A stretch of 25,194 bases of DNA, from NCBI GenBank assembly GCA_910586405.1, contig CAJUII010000045.1:1-25194 (forward strand), written 5' to 3'. The position numbers and the translations under genes are program-made. Under the pieces are notes generated by a model. That model ran no database searches. It was given only the letters and a program-made list of their open reading frames with translations, and was not told the origin of the DNA. Positions 5,721-13,870 of this stretch are shown piece after piece (positions within the stretch are counted from its first letter, which is position 1; every line of letters starts with the position of its first letter). This stretch comes from an uncultured Lachnospiraceae bacterium. GTDB lineage: Bacteria; Bacillota; Clostridia; Lachnospirales; Lachnospiraceae.

Positions 5721-7496
5721 CTATATGTTCTGTTTATTGCTCAAATACCGGATGCACACTCCATTCGTGTGAAGTACATCGCCCTCGAGCCTTCTTGAAA
5801 ACATAATCTTGCTGTCCTCATCCTTGATAACCTCGATATCCTCATCGCTGCTGTTGACAACCACCTCCAACGTCTCACCCCAGCCCATTTTCTGGAATTG
5901 TATCACACGAGGATTCTGGTAATCTGCCGGAAAATGGAAATTTCGCTCACGCATTAACGGTTCCTCTTTCCTGAGCTTGATGAGCTGTTTGGTGATAGAA
6001 ATCTGCTCGTTGTACTTGCCTTGATCGATATCTCCCCATGGCATACATCTGCGGCAGTCAGGGTCGAAGCTGCCCTCCATGCCAATCTCAGTTCCGTAAT
6101 AGATGCATGTGCTGCCCGGCATGGTAAACAACAATGCAAAGAGGCAGTTATACATATCAAGCCCACTTGTCACATTTCTGAGACGAATCGTATCATGAGA
6201 GTCAAGCATGTTGAACAGCACGTCATTTGTCTGCTGCATATAATTTGTATAACAACGGTTGATCATGAACTCGAAATCCTCCCCTGTAAGGCTCTTGTCT
6301 AGGAAGAAGTCCTTCATGCTTCCTGCAAGCGGATAATTCATGACGGAGTCAAACTCGTCGCCCCGAAGCCAGGGAATCGCATCGTGCCACACTTCTCCTA
6401 AAATATAGATATCTGGCTTGATTGCTTTCAATGCCATTCGAAGCTGTTTGCAGAATACATGAGACACCTCGTTTGCCACATCCATGCGAAGGCCGTCCAC
6501 GTCGTATTTCTTTACCCATCCGCATGCCACACCGATCAAGTAGTCGCGCACTGCCTGATTGTTGGTATTGAGCTTTGGCATTTCATCAAAAAAGGCAAAT
6601 GTATACAACTGTCCTCTCTTTGCCGCATCCCACTGGTTTGACAGCGGCCAGTCATTGATCATAAACCAGTCAAAATACTGTGAATCGCGCCCATTTGTCA
6701 ACACGTCCTGCCAAGGCTTGAAGAAATATCCGCTATGGTTGAACACCGCATCCAGCATGACACGGATTCCGCGCTTATGCGCCTCCTCCACAAAATGCTT
6801 CATGGTCTCATCGTCACCGAAATTATGATCGATTTTTTCATAGTCGGTTGTGTCATATTTGTGATTGGAGGGCGATTCGTTGATCGGTGTCGTGTAAATG
6901 CCCGTGATTCCCAGATCCTTTAAGTACTCTAGCTTGTCTGTCATGCCCTTTAGATCACCGCCGTAAAAGTCGTTATGACCGAACACGCCCTCGTATTTCC
7001 ATGTCTTTGTATTCTCAGGATTTAAGGAAGGATCACCATTGCAAAACCGCTCTGGAAAAATCTGATACCAGACTGTATCATTGACCCACGCAGGCACCTT
7101 ATTGATATCGATGGGATTCATCCAGGGCATTGTGAAGCATTGTCTGCTGCGCCCCTTAATATGCATCTGCTCCTCACTGACAAAACCATCCTCAAAATAA
7201 TACCAGCGCTCTGTCTCTGTCACCAGTTCAAAGTAATATTTTAACCGTTTAAACGCCGGTTTGATCGTCGTAGTCCACCAAAGTTCATATTTCAGGCGCT
7301 TTTTAAATGGAACATTTGCCTTGTCACCAGTCCATTCCTCGCCGCCGCCCAAGATTCCATTTGCAAACGGATCTCCATATACAATATTCACTTCTTTTAC
7401 ATCATATCCAGTTTTGAGATTGATAATCAGTTGATTCTCATCAAGCATATAACAATAATTATCAACAGTTCTGTGATAAACTGACGCAAATTCCAT
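5721..7496 (-). CDS. GH13 alpha-glucanase (neopullulanase/cyclomaltodextrinase type)
   Basis: This is an intracellular enzyme that probably hydrolyses cyclodextrins, maltodextrins or pullulan pieces. I chose ATG 7494-7496 (591 residues), which has an AAAGG-rich ribosome binding site. The frame runs 28 codons further upstream across the operator palindrome, without support. An N-terminal beta domain (about 1-120) resembles CBM34. The (beta/alpha)8 barrel follows, with region I DAVFNH (Asp249), nucleophile Asp339 in DGLRMDVANE, acid/base Glu368 in ILGEVWH, and transition-state Asp435 in LDSHDT. A C-terminal beta domain closes the protein. There is no signal peptide. These features fit subfamily GH13_20. 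It is a single gene with its own promoter and a LacI-type palindrome in the leader, so sugar-responsive repression is likely. No sugar transporter is adjacent. Confidence 0.92.
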   Translation of the reverse strand: MEFASVYHRTVDNYCYMLDENQLIINLKTGYDVKEVNIVYGDPFANGILGGGEEWTGDKANVPFKKRLKYELWWTTTIKPAFKRLKYYFELVTETERWYYFEDGFVSEEQMHIKGRSRQCFTMPWMNPIDINKVPAWVNDTVWYQIFPERFCNGDPSLNPENTKTWKYEGVFGHNDFYGGDLKGMTDKLEYLKDLGITGIYTTPINESPSNHKYDTTDYEKIDHNFGDDETMKHFVEEAHKRGIRVMLDAVFNHSGYFFKPWQDVLTNGRDSQYFDWFMINDWPLSNQWDAAKRGQLYTFAFFDEMPKLNTNNQAVRDYLIGVACGWVKKYDVDGLRMDVANEVSHVFCKQLRMALKAIKPDIYILGEVWHDAIPWLRGDEFDSVMNYPLAGSMKDFFLDKSLTGEDFEFMINRCYTNYMQQTNDVLFNMLDSHDTIRLRNVTSGLDMYNCLFALLFTMPGSTCIYYGTEIGMEGSFDPDCRRCMPWGDIDQGKYNEQISITKQLIKLRKEEPLMRERNFHFPADYQNPRVIQFQKMGWGETLEVVVNSSDEDIEVIKDEDSKIMFSRRLEGDVLHTNGVCIRYLSNKQNI

Positions 7497-7559
7497 ACTC
7501 GTACCTTTCCCTTTCCATATGAAACATCTACATTTGAAAAATATAATTCCTAAAACACA

Positions 7560-7577
7560 TTGGAAAACGTTTTCCAA
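7560..7577. promoter_or_regulatory. perfect 18-bp palindromic operator (LacI-family type)
   Basis: TTGGAAAACGTTTTCCAA is a perfect palindrome with the central CG typical of LacI/MalR/CcpA-family sites. It lies 64 nt before the GH13 start codon and about 45 nt after the predicted transcription start. A repressor bound here would act as a roadblock, or would block a weaker promoter (TTTTCC/TATATT) that overlaps it. It does not fit the strict CcpA cre consensus, because the arms are one base longer. Confidence 0.75.
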
Positions 7578-7591
7578 CACGCTACATCATA

Positions 7592-7618
7592 AGGCTCCCA
7601 ACTTTCCATCGGAAGCCT
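7592..7618 (-). other. stem-loop at the 5' end of the GH13 transcript
   Basis: AGGCTTCC pairs with GGGAGCCT (8 bp, one G-T pair) across an 11-nt loop. It lies 74 nt after the aldo/keto reductase stop codon and has no T-tract. Because the predicted GH13 transcription start is near 7621, this hairpin would cap the 5' end of that mRNA. It is either a weak terminator for the upstream gene or a 5' stabiliser. Confidence 0.4.
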
Positions 7619-7627
7619 GCTATCGTT

Positions 7628-7656
7628 ATTATACACAATATTATTGTAAAATTCAA
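7628..7656 (-). promoter_or_regulatory. promoter of the GH13 gene
   Basis: On the minus strand TTGAAT (7651-7656) and a perfect TATAAT (7628-7633) are 17 nt apart. This gives a leader of about 125 nt containing the stem-loop and the palindromic operator. Confidence 0.65.
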
Positions 7657-7691
7657 CCAATTTATAGAATAAATTAACAATTATAACGTAC

Positions 7692-8735
7692 CTAAACTGT
7701 TGTTGTATTCACACATACTTTGCCCGCGAGAACGTTCTCGTAATCTTCAAGGTTCTTCTCTAAAAGCTTAGGCGTGTCCAGTCCATAAGGGCATCTGGAA
7801 ATACACTGTCCGCAATGGAGACACTCTTTGATTTTTGCCATCTCAGTCTGCCATGCTTCACCCAGCCAGTTTGCTGAGGGAGAGCGGCGCAAAAGCTGCG
7901 AGATTCGCGCACAGTTATTGATTTGAATACCCTTGGGACATGGCATACAGTAACCGCACCCGCGGCAAAAATCTCCTGCAAGCTCTTTTAGGTCCTTCTC
8001 ATAAATTGCTTTCATCTCCTCGTCCATTTCAGGAACCTTCTCCTGATAAGACAAAAATTCAGCAAGTTCGGATTCCCTCTGTATGCCCCACAGCGGCAGA
8101 ACCGCCTCATGCTGACAAGCAAACCAATAACAGAGCTTTGAATTGGTGAGCAATCCGCCCGCCAGACCCTTCATGCCTAGAAATCCCATTCCCGCTTCCT
8201 TACACTTTTTGGCGAGCGCAATCTCCTTCTCAGAGGATATGTATGCAAAAGGAAACTGCAATGTCTCATACAGACCACTCTCAACCGCTTCCTCCGCGAC
8301 ATTTAACAGATGTGCAGTGATTCCGATATGTCTGATTTTTCCTTCTTCTTTTGCCTTGACTACAGCATCGTAAACACCGTCCTCGTCACCTGGGCGGAAG
8401 CATTTTGGCGCGCAGTGCAGCTGATAGATATCGATATATTCTGTTTGTAGGAAACGGAGTGATGTCTCCAGATCCTCCCGCACCTTCTCGCCAGTCTGGG
8501 CAGCAGTCTTCGTCGCAATATAATATTGACTTCTGTCAATCCCCTTCAAGGCAACGCCCAGCTTCTTCTCGCTGTCGCTGTACGCCCTTGCAGTATCGAA
8601 AAAATTCACCCCGCCATCAAGCGCCATATGAATCAGTTTCACAGCACTATCCACGTCAATCCGCTGAATTGGAAGTGCGCCAAAGCCATTCTTGTTTGCA
8701 ATAATTCCAGTATTTCCCAATTTCACAGTAACCAC
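7692..8735 (-). CDS. aldo/keto reductase with C-terminal 4Fe-4S ferredoxin domain
   Basis: This cytoplasmic oxidoreductase has 347 residues. The N-terminal AKR barrel carries the catalytic tetrad Asp47 (FFDTAR), Tyr52, Lys76 (ATKT) and His107 (QLHCAP). From about residue 255 it gains a ferredoxin-like part with two cysteine clusters, CRGCGYCMPCP and CLHCGQCISRCP, enough for two [4Fe-4S] clusters. This AKR-ferredoxin fusion is common in anaerobes and suggests electrons can pass between NAD(P)H or a flavin partner and an iron-sulfur protein. The substrate is unknown. The start is GTG (8733-8735), supported by GGAGGAG 6 nt upstream. It lies 73 nt after the TetR gene with no clear promoter between, so tetR and this gene are probably one transcript. 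Confidence 0.92.
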   Translation of the reverse strand: MVTVKLGNTGIIANKNGFGALPIQRIDVDSAVKLIHMALDGGVNFFDTARAYSDSEKKLGVALKGIDRSQYYIATKTAAQTGEKVREDLETSLRFLQTEYIDIYQLHCAPKCFRPGDEDGVYDAVVKAKEEGKIRHIGITAHLLNVAEEAVESGLYETLQFPFAYISSEKEIALAKKCKEAGMGFLGMKGLAGGLLTNSKLCYWFACQHEAVLPLWGIQRESELAEFLSYQEKVPEMDEEMKAIYEKDLKELAGDFCRGCGYCMPCPKGIQINNCARISQLLRRSPSANWLGEAWQTEMAKIKECLHCGQCISRCPYGLDTPKLLEKNLEDYENVLAGKVCVNTTTV

Positions 8736-8808
8736 AGTACTCTCCTCCTATTTCCCAGACCATTCGTCAAGTTTTGTCCAGCAGCCTGCACAGCTCCTTC
8801 TTATTCGT

Positions 8809-9393
8809 CTACGTTCTCATATAAGACGCAATTGCCTCAATCCCATACAGCAGCGTATCCAGCCCATCCTGATACTTATAATTGACATTGGCCGCCAGTA
8901 TACCGCCAATCCCGGTCATGATAATCCAGACATTCTGTGCTGCCTCATAACTGTCTGTATCTGAGCGTACATCCCCCACTGCTTTTCCTTCGTCAATCAA
9001 AACTGCCAATTCTTGAAGAATTTTGTTCTGTACACCCGCATCTGTCACCTTGTATAGTGCAGTATAATACTGAAAATACGAATTTTTCTCATAGATATAC
9101 GTAAATGCAGCTCGAATCAGCGTCATAAAATTCTCATAAAAAGACGCCTGCGGATTCAAGTCTGCTTTTGCCTTTGCCATAAGCTCCTCATTACAGCGCT
9201 GGGCAACAACAAAATTGATTTCGTCAATATCACGAAATCTGTTGTAAATCACTCTGCGATCACAATTCAGCTCCCTACAGAGCCTCGTAACGGTCAACGC
9301 ATCTGCACCCTCACGACAACCAATGTTTACTGCAAGGTCCACAATACGCTTACTTGTCTCATCTTCTATACGTTTTCCCTTTGAGAATGCCAT
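8809..9393 (-). CDS. TetR/AcrR-family transcriptional regulator
   Basis: This is a 194-residue regulator starting at ATG 9391-9393, which follows a GGTGGGAG stretch. An upstream TTG-initiated extension has no ribosome binding site. The N-terminal helix-turn-helix domain (about 15-60) reads ALTVTRLCRELNCDRRVIYNRF, with the usual TetR pattern of a Tyr-x-x-Phe ending the recognition helix. The C-terminal ligand-binding half is helical, with no recognisable motif. It probably controls itself and the aldo/keto reductase 73 nt downstream. The ligand is unknown. A role in controlling the ABC exporter upstream is less likely, because that operon has its own MarR. Confidence 0.9.
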   Translation of the reverse strand: MAFSKGKRIEDETSKRIVDLAVNIGCREGADALTVTRLCRELNCDRRVIYNRFRDIDEINFVVAQRCNEELMAKAKADLNPQASFYENFMTLIRAAFTYIYEKNSYFQYYTALYKVTDAGVQNKILQELAVLIDEGKAVGDVRSDTDSYEAAQNVWIIMTGIGGILAANVNYKYQDGLDTLLYGIEAIASYMRT

Positions 9394-9468
9394 GTCTCCC
9401 ACCCCATTCGAATATATCTGCCACGGATTTGCCGACAATTACATATCAAATCTCTTAATCGTTAGGAT

Positions 9469-9516
9469 ACAAAAGTCATGTTTTTCACACCTTAGGATGA
9501 ATCACATGACTTTTGT
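9469..9516 (-). terminator. 12-bp inverted repeat between the exporter operon and tetR
   Basis: ACAAAAGTCATG (9469-9480) and CATGACTTTTGT (9505-9516) are exact inverted copies separated by 24 nt. On the minus strand the hairpin begins 82 nt after the exporter operon stop codon and ends in TTTTGT, fitting a terminator. The heptamer TTAGGAT occurs twice nearby (9462-9468 and 9492-9498), so the region could also hold the tetR operator. Confidence 0.6.
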
Positions 9517-9597
9517 TATTCTTATCTTATCAGTTATAGCCCAAAATAGCAAGGAAATCCGGCAAAAAACAATTTATAAACAAGATGAACAAGATAA

Positions 9598-11511
9598 CTA
9601 ATTTGCCGCAATCGCATTTCCTGTGTAGAGCTGGTAGTACTTTCCCTGCGCCTCGATCAGCTCGTCATGTGTCCCGCGCTCAATAATCCTGCCCTGCTCC
9701 AGCACCATAATGCAGTCGCTGTTCTTGACGGTCGAAAGCCGGTGGGCAATCACGAACGTTGTCCTGCCCTTCATCAGCTTATCCATGCCGTCCTGCACAA
9801 TCTTCTCGGTGCGCGTGTCGATTGAGCTGGTTGCCTCATCGAGAATCAGCGCAGGCGGGTCTGCGATGGCAGCTCTCGCAATCGCAAGCAATTGCCGCTG
9901 TCCTTGGCTCAGGTTTGCGCCGTCGCCTGTCAGCAGCGTATTATAGCCGTCTGGCAGCTTCTCGATAAACTCGTGCGCATTCGCAAGTTTTGCCGCTGCG
10001 ATTACCTCCTCGTCGGTGGCATCTAGTTTGCCATAGCGGATATTTTCCATCACAGTAGCCGTAAACAAATGTGTATCCTGCAGCACGATGCCCAGCGAAC
10101 GGCGCAAATCTGCCTTTTTGATTTTATTGACATTGATGCCGTCATAGCGGATTTTTCCGTCCTGAATATCATAAAACCGGTTGATCAAATTCGTAATTGT
10201 CGTTTTTCCGGCTCCTGTAGAGCCTACGAACGCAATCTTCTGCCCCGGCTCCGCGAACATTTTGACATTGTGCAGGACAATCTTCTCGTCCGTGTAGCCA
10301 AAGTCCACATCATCGAACACCACACTGCCCTCAAGACGCTGATAGGTTGTCGTGTCGCTGTCTTTGTGATAATGCTTCCAAGCCCACATTCCAGTGTGCT
10401 TCTTTGTCTCTCTGAGCGCACCATTGACTTCCTCTGCATTGACCAGCATGACATAGCCGTTGTCTGCCTCCGGCTCTTCGTCCAGCATCTTGAAGATGCG
10501 GTCTGCACCGGCGAGCGCCATGACGATGGAGTTAAACTGCATACTCACTTGATTGATCGGCATGTTAAAGCTCTTGTTGAATGTGAGGAAGCTCGCAAGT
10601 CCGCCCAGCGTAAGTCCGCCGATATTGCCAAGCGCTAAGATTCCGCCGACAATCGCACAGACCACATAACTGAGATTGCCAAGCTGCGCATTGATCGGTC
10701 CGAGCATGTTTGCAAACTGATTGGCATTGTAAGAACTCTCAAACAACTCCTCGTTGAGCTCATTAAAACGCGCCATACTCTCCTCCTCATGGCAGAATAC
10801 CTTCACAACCTTCTGCCCCTCCATCATCTCCTCAACGAATCCGTTCACAGCGCCGATCGCTGTCTGCTGTGCCACGAAATACCTGCCTGAAAGTCCAGTT
10901 GCTTTCTTGGTGACAAACAGCATGAGTGACACCATAATCAAGGTGGTGACGGTCAAAGGTACACTCAGAATAATCATGCTGACCAAAACACTGACAATCG
11001 TGATGACACTGCTAAAGCACTGTGGAATACTCTGGCTGATCATCTGTCTGAGCGTATCAATATCATTGGTGTATCTCGACATGATATCACCGTGAGGATG
11101 GGTGTCAAAATATTTGATTGGCAGGGATTCCATCTTATTAAACATCTCTGTTCGGATATTCCGCATGGTGCCCTGACTCACATTGATCATAACTCGGTTG
11201 TATACATAAGTCGATACCACGCCGATTGCATAGAAGCCTGCCACGCGCAGAATTGCCTGCGCAAGCCCGGAGAAATCTGGGTTCTCTGTTCCTAAGAGCG
11301 GCATAATATACTCGTCAATCAATGTCTGTGTAAACAACGTTCCCTGAATGTTTGCAAACACACCGACAAATATGCCTATGATTACAATAATAACATGTGG
11401 TGTATAATTTTTAAACACGATTCCCATCAGTCGTTTTAAGAGCTTCCCCGGATTTTCAATCTTTGGTTTGGCTCCTCTAGGTCCTCTCATTGGATGTCCC
11501 GGTCCCGGCAT
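9598..11511 (-). CDS. heterodimeric ABC exporter, canonical-Walker B half (637 aa)
   Basis: This is a fused membrane plus ATPase half-transporter, partner of the gene just upstream. The six-helix ABC exporter transmembrane domain occupies about 25-335, after a Pro/Gly/Arg-rich N-terminal tail (MPGPGHPMRGPRG). A 40-50 residue insert (about 350-392) precedes the nucleotide-binding domain. The motifs are Walker A GSTGAGKT (430-437), signature LSQGQRQ (534-540, SGG changed to SQG) and Walker B LILDEA with catalytic Glu559. The start ATG overlaps the stop of the preceding gene in a TAATG arrangement, with GGAGGTG just upstream, so the two are coupled. The pair resembles BmrCD/LmrCD/TM287-288 multidrug exporters. 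The likely job is drug or lipid export in response to the operon's MarR. The substrate cannot be read. Confidence 0.94.
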   Translation of the reverse strand: MPGPGHPMRGPRGAKPKIENPGKLLKRLMGIVFKNYTPHVIIVIIGIFVGVFANIQGTLFTQTLIDEYIMPLLGTENPDFSGLAQAILRVAGFYAIGVVSTYVYNRVMINVSQGTMRNIRTEMFNKMESLPIKYFDTHPHGDIMSRYTNDIDTLRQMISQSIPQCFSSVITIVSVLVSMIILSVPLTVTTLIMVSLMLFVTKKATGLSGRYFVAQQTAIGAVNGFVEEMMEGQKVVKVFCHEEESMARFNELNEELFESSYNANQFANMLGPINAQLGNLSYVVCAIVGGILALGNIGGLTLGGLASFLTFNKSFNMPINQVSMQFNSIVMALAGADRIFKMLDEEPEADNGYVMLVNAEEVNGALRETKKHTGMWAWKHYHKDSDTTTYQRLEGSVVFDDVDFGYTDEKIVLHNVKMFAEPGQKIAFVGSTGAGKTTITNLINRFYDIQDGKIRYDGINVNKIKKADLRRSLGIVLQDTHLFTATVMENIRYGKLDATDEEVIAAAKLANAHEFIEKLPDGYNTLLTGDGANLSQGQRQLLAIARAAIADPPALILDEATSSIDTRTEKIVQDGMDKLMKGRTTFVIAHRLSTVKNSDCIMVLEQGRIIERGTHDELIEAQGKYYQLYTGNAIAAN

Positions 11512-13259
11512 TAGTTGTCACCTCCATTCTGGTCAAAGTCCGCATTGCCGCCTGTCTGTGACTCATAGACCTCGCGGTAGATCGGACTGGTCTCTAGCAG
11601 TTGCTCATGCGTGCCAAACGCAGTCACCACGCCATTGTCCATCACGATGATGCGGTCCGCATTCTGCACACTGCTCACACGCTGCGCGATAATCAGTTTT
11701 GTCGTGTCTGGAATCTCCTCTGCAAACGCCTTGCGAATCTTGGCATCTGTGGCAGTATCTACCGCGCTGGTGCTGTCATCGAGTATCAAAATCCTCGGTT
11801 TTTTGAGCAGTGCCCTCGCGATGCAGAGCCGCTGTTTCTGTCCGCCAGACACATTTGCGCCGCCCTGCTCGATAAAGGTATTGTACTGATCAGGCATTTT
11901 CTGGATAAACTCGTCTGCGCAGGCAAGTTTGCATGCCCTGATACATTCCTCCTCGGAGGCCTCCTTGTCGCCCCACCTGAGGTTTTCAAGAATCGTACCG
12001 CTGAACAGCACGTTTTTCTGCAATACGACTGCGACCTGATTTCTGAGCGCCTCCATGTCATATTTGCGCACATCTAGCCCACCGACCAACAATTCTCCAG
12101 ATGTGACATCATACAGTCGGCTGATTAAATTGACAAGGCTTGACTTCGCGCTTCCTGTGCCGCCGATCACGCCGATTGTCTCCCCTGACTTAATTTCCAG
12201 ATTGATGTCCTTTAGCACCGCTTTGCTGTCCTTGTTGTACGCAAAGGACACATTGTTGAATACGATACTGCCATCTTTTACCGTCATGACTGGATTCTCA
12301 GGATTGCGAAGGTCTGTCTGTTCTGTCAAGACCTCTGCGATACGCTTTGCGCTGGCATGGCTCATGGAGAGCATGACAAAGATCATCGACACCATCATCA
12401 GACTCATCAGAATATTCATACAGTACGCGAGCAGGCTCATCATCTCGCCGGTTGTGAGGCTTCCCACCACAATCATCTTGGCGCCAAGCCACGAAATCAA
12501 CAGGATACAGCCATATACCGTCACCTGCATCAGCGGCATATTGATGACCACCAGCTTCTCTGCTTTGAGAAACATGTTGTAAATATTCTGGTTTGCCTTG
12601 GCAAACTTCTCTTTTTCATAGTCCTCACGCACATATGCCTTCACGACGCGTATCGCGGATACATTTTCCTGCACACTTGCATTCAAATCATCGTATTTCT
12701 CAAACACCTGCCGAAAATATGTGTTCGCGCGCGGAATGATAAACGCAAGGCAGATACCAAGAAAGATCACTGCGACAAGATAAATGCTGGCGAGCCGCGC
12801 ATTGATGGAGAACGCCATCACCATCGCAATGATCATTGACGCCGGTGCACGCATTGCCATACGCAGTACCATCTGGTATGCGTTTTGCAGGTTCGTCACA
12901 TCTGTTGTGAGACGTGTGATCAGACTTGATGTAGAGTACTTATCAATATTTGAAAAAGAGTACGTCTGAATATTCTCAAACATTGCTTTTCTGAGATTTC
13001 TTGCAAAGCCCGTCGATGCCCTCGCACCATACTTTGCACCCATCAATCCCGCCCACAGTCCGATTAGTGCCATCAAGACCATCAGACCGCCAATCTTGTA
13101 GATGTGGTTCAAATCTCCCGCATTGACGCCATTGTCAATAATTGATGCCATCAGCAGCGGGATAATCATTTCCATGATAACCTCCAAAATCATGAAAACA
13201 GGCGTAAGAATGGAATCTTTTTGAAATTCCTTAATTTGTGCGCCTAATACCTTTAGCAT
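11511..13259 (-). CDS. heterodimeric ABC exporter, degenerate-Walker B half (582 aa)
   Basis: This is the second half-transporter. The transmembrane domain (about 15-300) is followed by a nucleotide-binding domain with Walker A GGTGSAKS (366-373), an intact signature VSGGQKQR (470-477) and Walker B LILDDS, where the catalytic Glu is replaced by Asp495. Together with the SQG signature of its partner, this gives one degenerate and one consensus ATP site, the hallmark of heterodimeric exporters such as TM287/288 and BmrCD. The ATG follows GGAGG, 17 nt after the marR stop codon, and its own stop overlaps the next start by one base. The gene order marR - this gene - partner suggests induction by an exported compound that releases MarR. 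Confidence 0.94.
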   Translation of the reverse strand: MLKVLGAQIKEFQKDSILTPVFMILEVIMEMIIPLLMASIIDNGVNAGDLNHIYKIGGLMVLMALIGLWAGLMGAKYGARASTGFARNLRKAMFENIQTYSFSNIDKYSTSSLITRLTTDVTNLQNAYQMVLRMAMRAPASMIIAMVMAFSINARLASIYLVAVIFLGICLAFIIPRANTYFRQVFEKYDDLNASVQENVSAIRVVKAYVREDYEKEKFAKANQNIYNMFLKAEKLVVINMPLMQVTVYGCILLISWLGAKMIVVGSLTTGEMMSLLAYCMNILMSLMMVSMIFVMLSMSHASAKRIAEVLTEQTDLRNPENPVMTVKDGSIVFNNVSFAYNKDSKAVLKDINLEIKSGETIGVIGGTGSAKSSLVNLISRLYDVTSGELLVGGLDVRKYDMEALRNQVAVVLQKNVLFSGTILENLRWGDKEASEEECIRACKLACADEFIQKMPDQYNTFIEQGGANVSGGQKQRLCIARALLKKPRILILDDSTSAVDTATDAKIRKAFAEEIPDTTKLIIAQRVSSVQNADRIIVMDNGVVTAFGTHEQLLETSPIYREVYESQTGGNADFDQNGGDN

Positions 13260-13276
13260 AAAGTAACCTCCATTCG

Positions 13277-13744
13277 TTATTGATTCATATTTCTCATGAG
13301 CTTCTGTGCAACCTCATAGAAGATTTCAAGCTGCTCTGGCTCGATGCCCTCCAAGAGCCTGCTCTCCATATCATCAATCATCGCCTTTGTCTTGACGGCA
13401 GTCTGCGTTCCCTGTTCCGTGAGCGAAATCTGTTTGAGCCGGGCATCTCCCTCCACTGACGACCGCTTGATATACCCTTTCTTTTCCATTAGCTGTAGGA
13501 TTGCCGTCACCGTGGAACGCCTGATATTGAAATTCGACTCGATGGTCTTTTGATAAACTGCCTTCTCTTGATTGTGATGGAGATAGCCCATGATCCAGCC
13601 ATGCATGAGTGTCACCTCATCCAGTCCCGCCGCCATGCCGCACGCCATAAATTTCTTTCCAAATGCACCGTGCAGCCCCCTGATCACGTTTCCCAGCTTA
13701 TACTTTTCAGCTTCACCACAGACATTTTCCTCAAATTCGTCCAT
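13277..13744 (-). CDS. MarR-family transcriptional regulator
   Basis: This is a winged-helix repressor, probably of its own operon with the two exporter genes. I chose ATG 13742-13744 (155 residues), 9 nt after GAGGTG. Upstream in-frame ATGs exist, but they lie at or ahead of the predicted transcription start. The core shows the MarR pattern: NIRRSTVTAILQLMEKKGYIKRS as recognition helix, followed by the wing with EGDARLKQISLTEQG. The key Asp-Ala-Arg of the wing is present. A helical C-terminus provides dimerisation. The ligand is unknown. A near-palindromic TTCGTGCACTAA (13787-13798) just downstream of the -10 is a candidate operator. Confidence 0.93.
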   Translation of the reverse strand: MDEFEENVCGEAEKYKLGNVIRGLHGAFGKKFMACGMAAGLDEVTLMHGWIMGYLHHNQEKAVYQKTIESNFNIRRSTVTAILQLMEKKGYIKRSSVEGDARLKQISLTEQGTQTAVKTKAMIDDMESRLLEGIEPEQLEIFYEVAQKLMRNMNQ

Positions 13745-13799
13745 ATCTGCATTCACCTCTTTTCTAAGTTGTTCGCCTTCAAACTGTTCGTGCACTAAC

Positions 13800-13828
13800 A
13801 TATTATTCCAGATAAAAAAATAAGTCAA
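13800..13828 (-). promoter_or_regulatory. promoter of the marR-ABC exporter operon
   Basis: On the minus strand TTGACT (13823-13828) and TAATAT (13800-13805) are 17 nt apart. The predicted start near 13793 lies in a short imperfect palindrome (13787-13798) that could bind the MarR product. Confidence 0.75.
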
Positions 13829-13870
13829 TAACTTTTGGGTAACTTCACATATTTTTCACATTTTACTGAT

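Noticed and set aside
7242..7262. LacI-like TTTAAACGGTTAAA site inside the GH13 gene
   Set aside because: It lies in coding sequence far from any promoter, and its similarity to the operator is limited to the AT-rich core.
7497..7580. 28-codon N-terminal extension of the GH13 enzyme
   Set aside because: It crosses the operator palindrome, is Cys-rich and unlike any GH13 N-terminus, and the ATG at 7496 has a ribosome binding site.
10069..10638. 189-codon plus-strand frame opposite the exporter gene
   Set aside because: Antisense shadow; His/Cys/Arg-rich composition and no ribosome binding site, while the minus strand has full ABC motifs.
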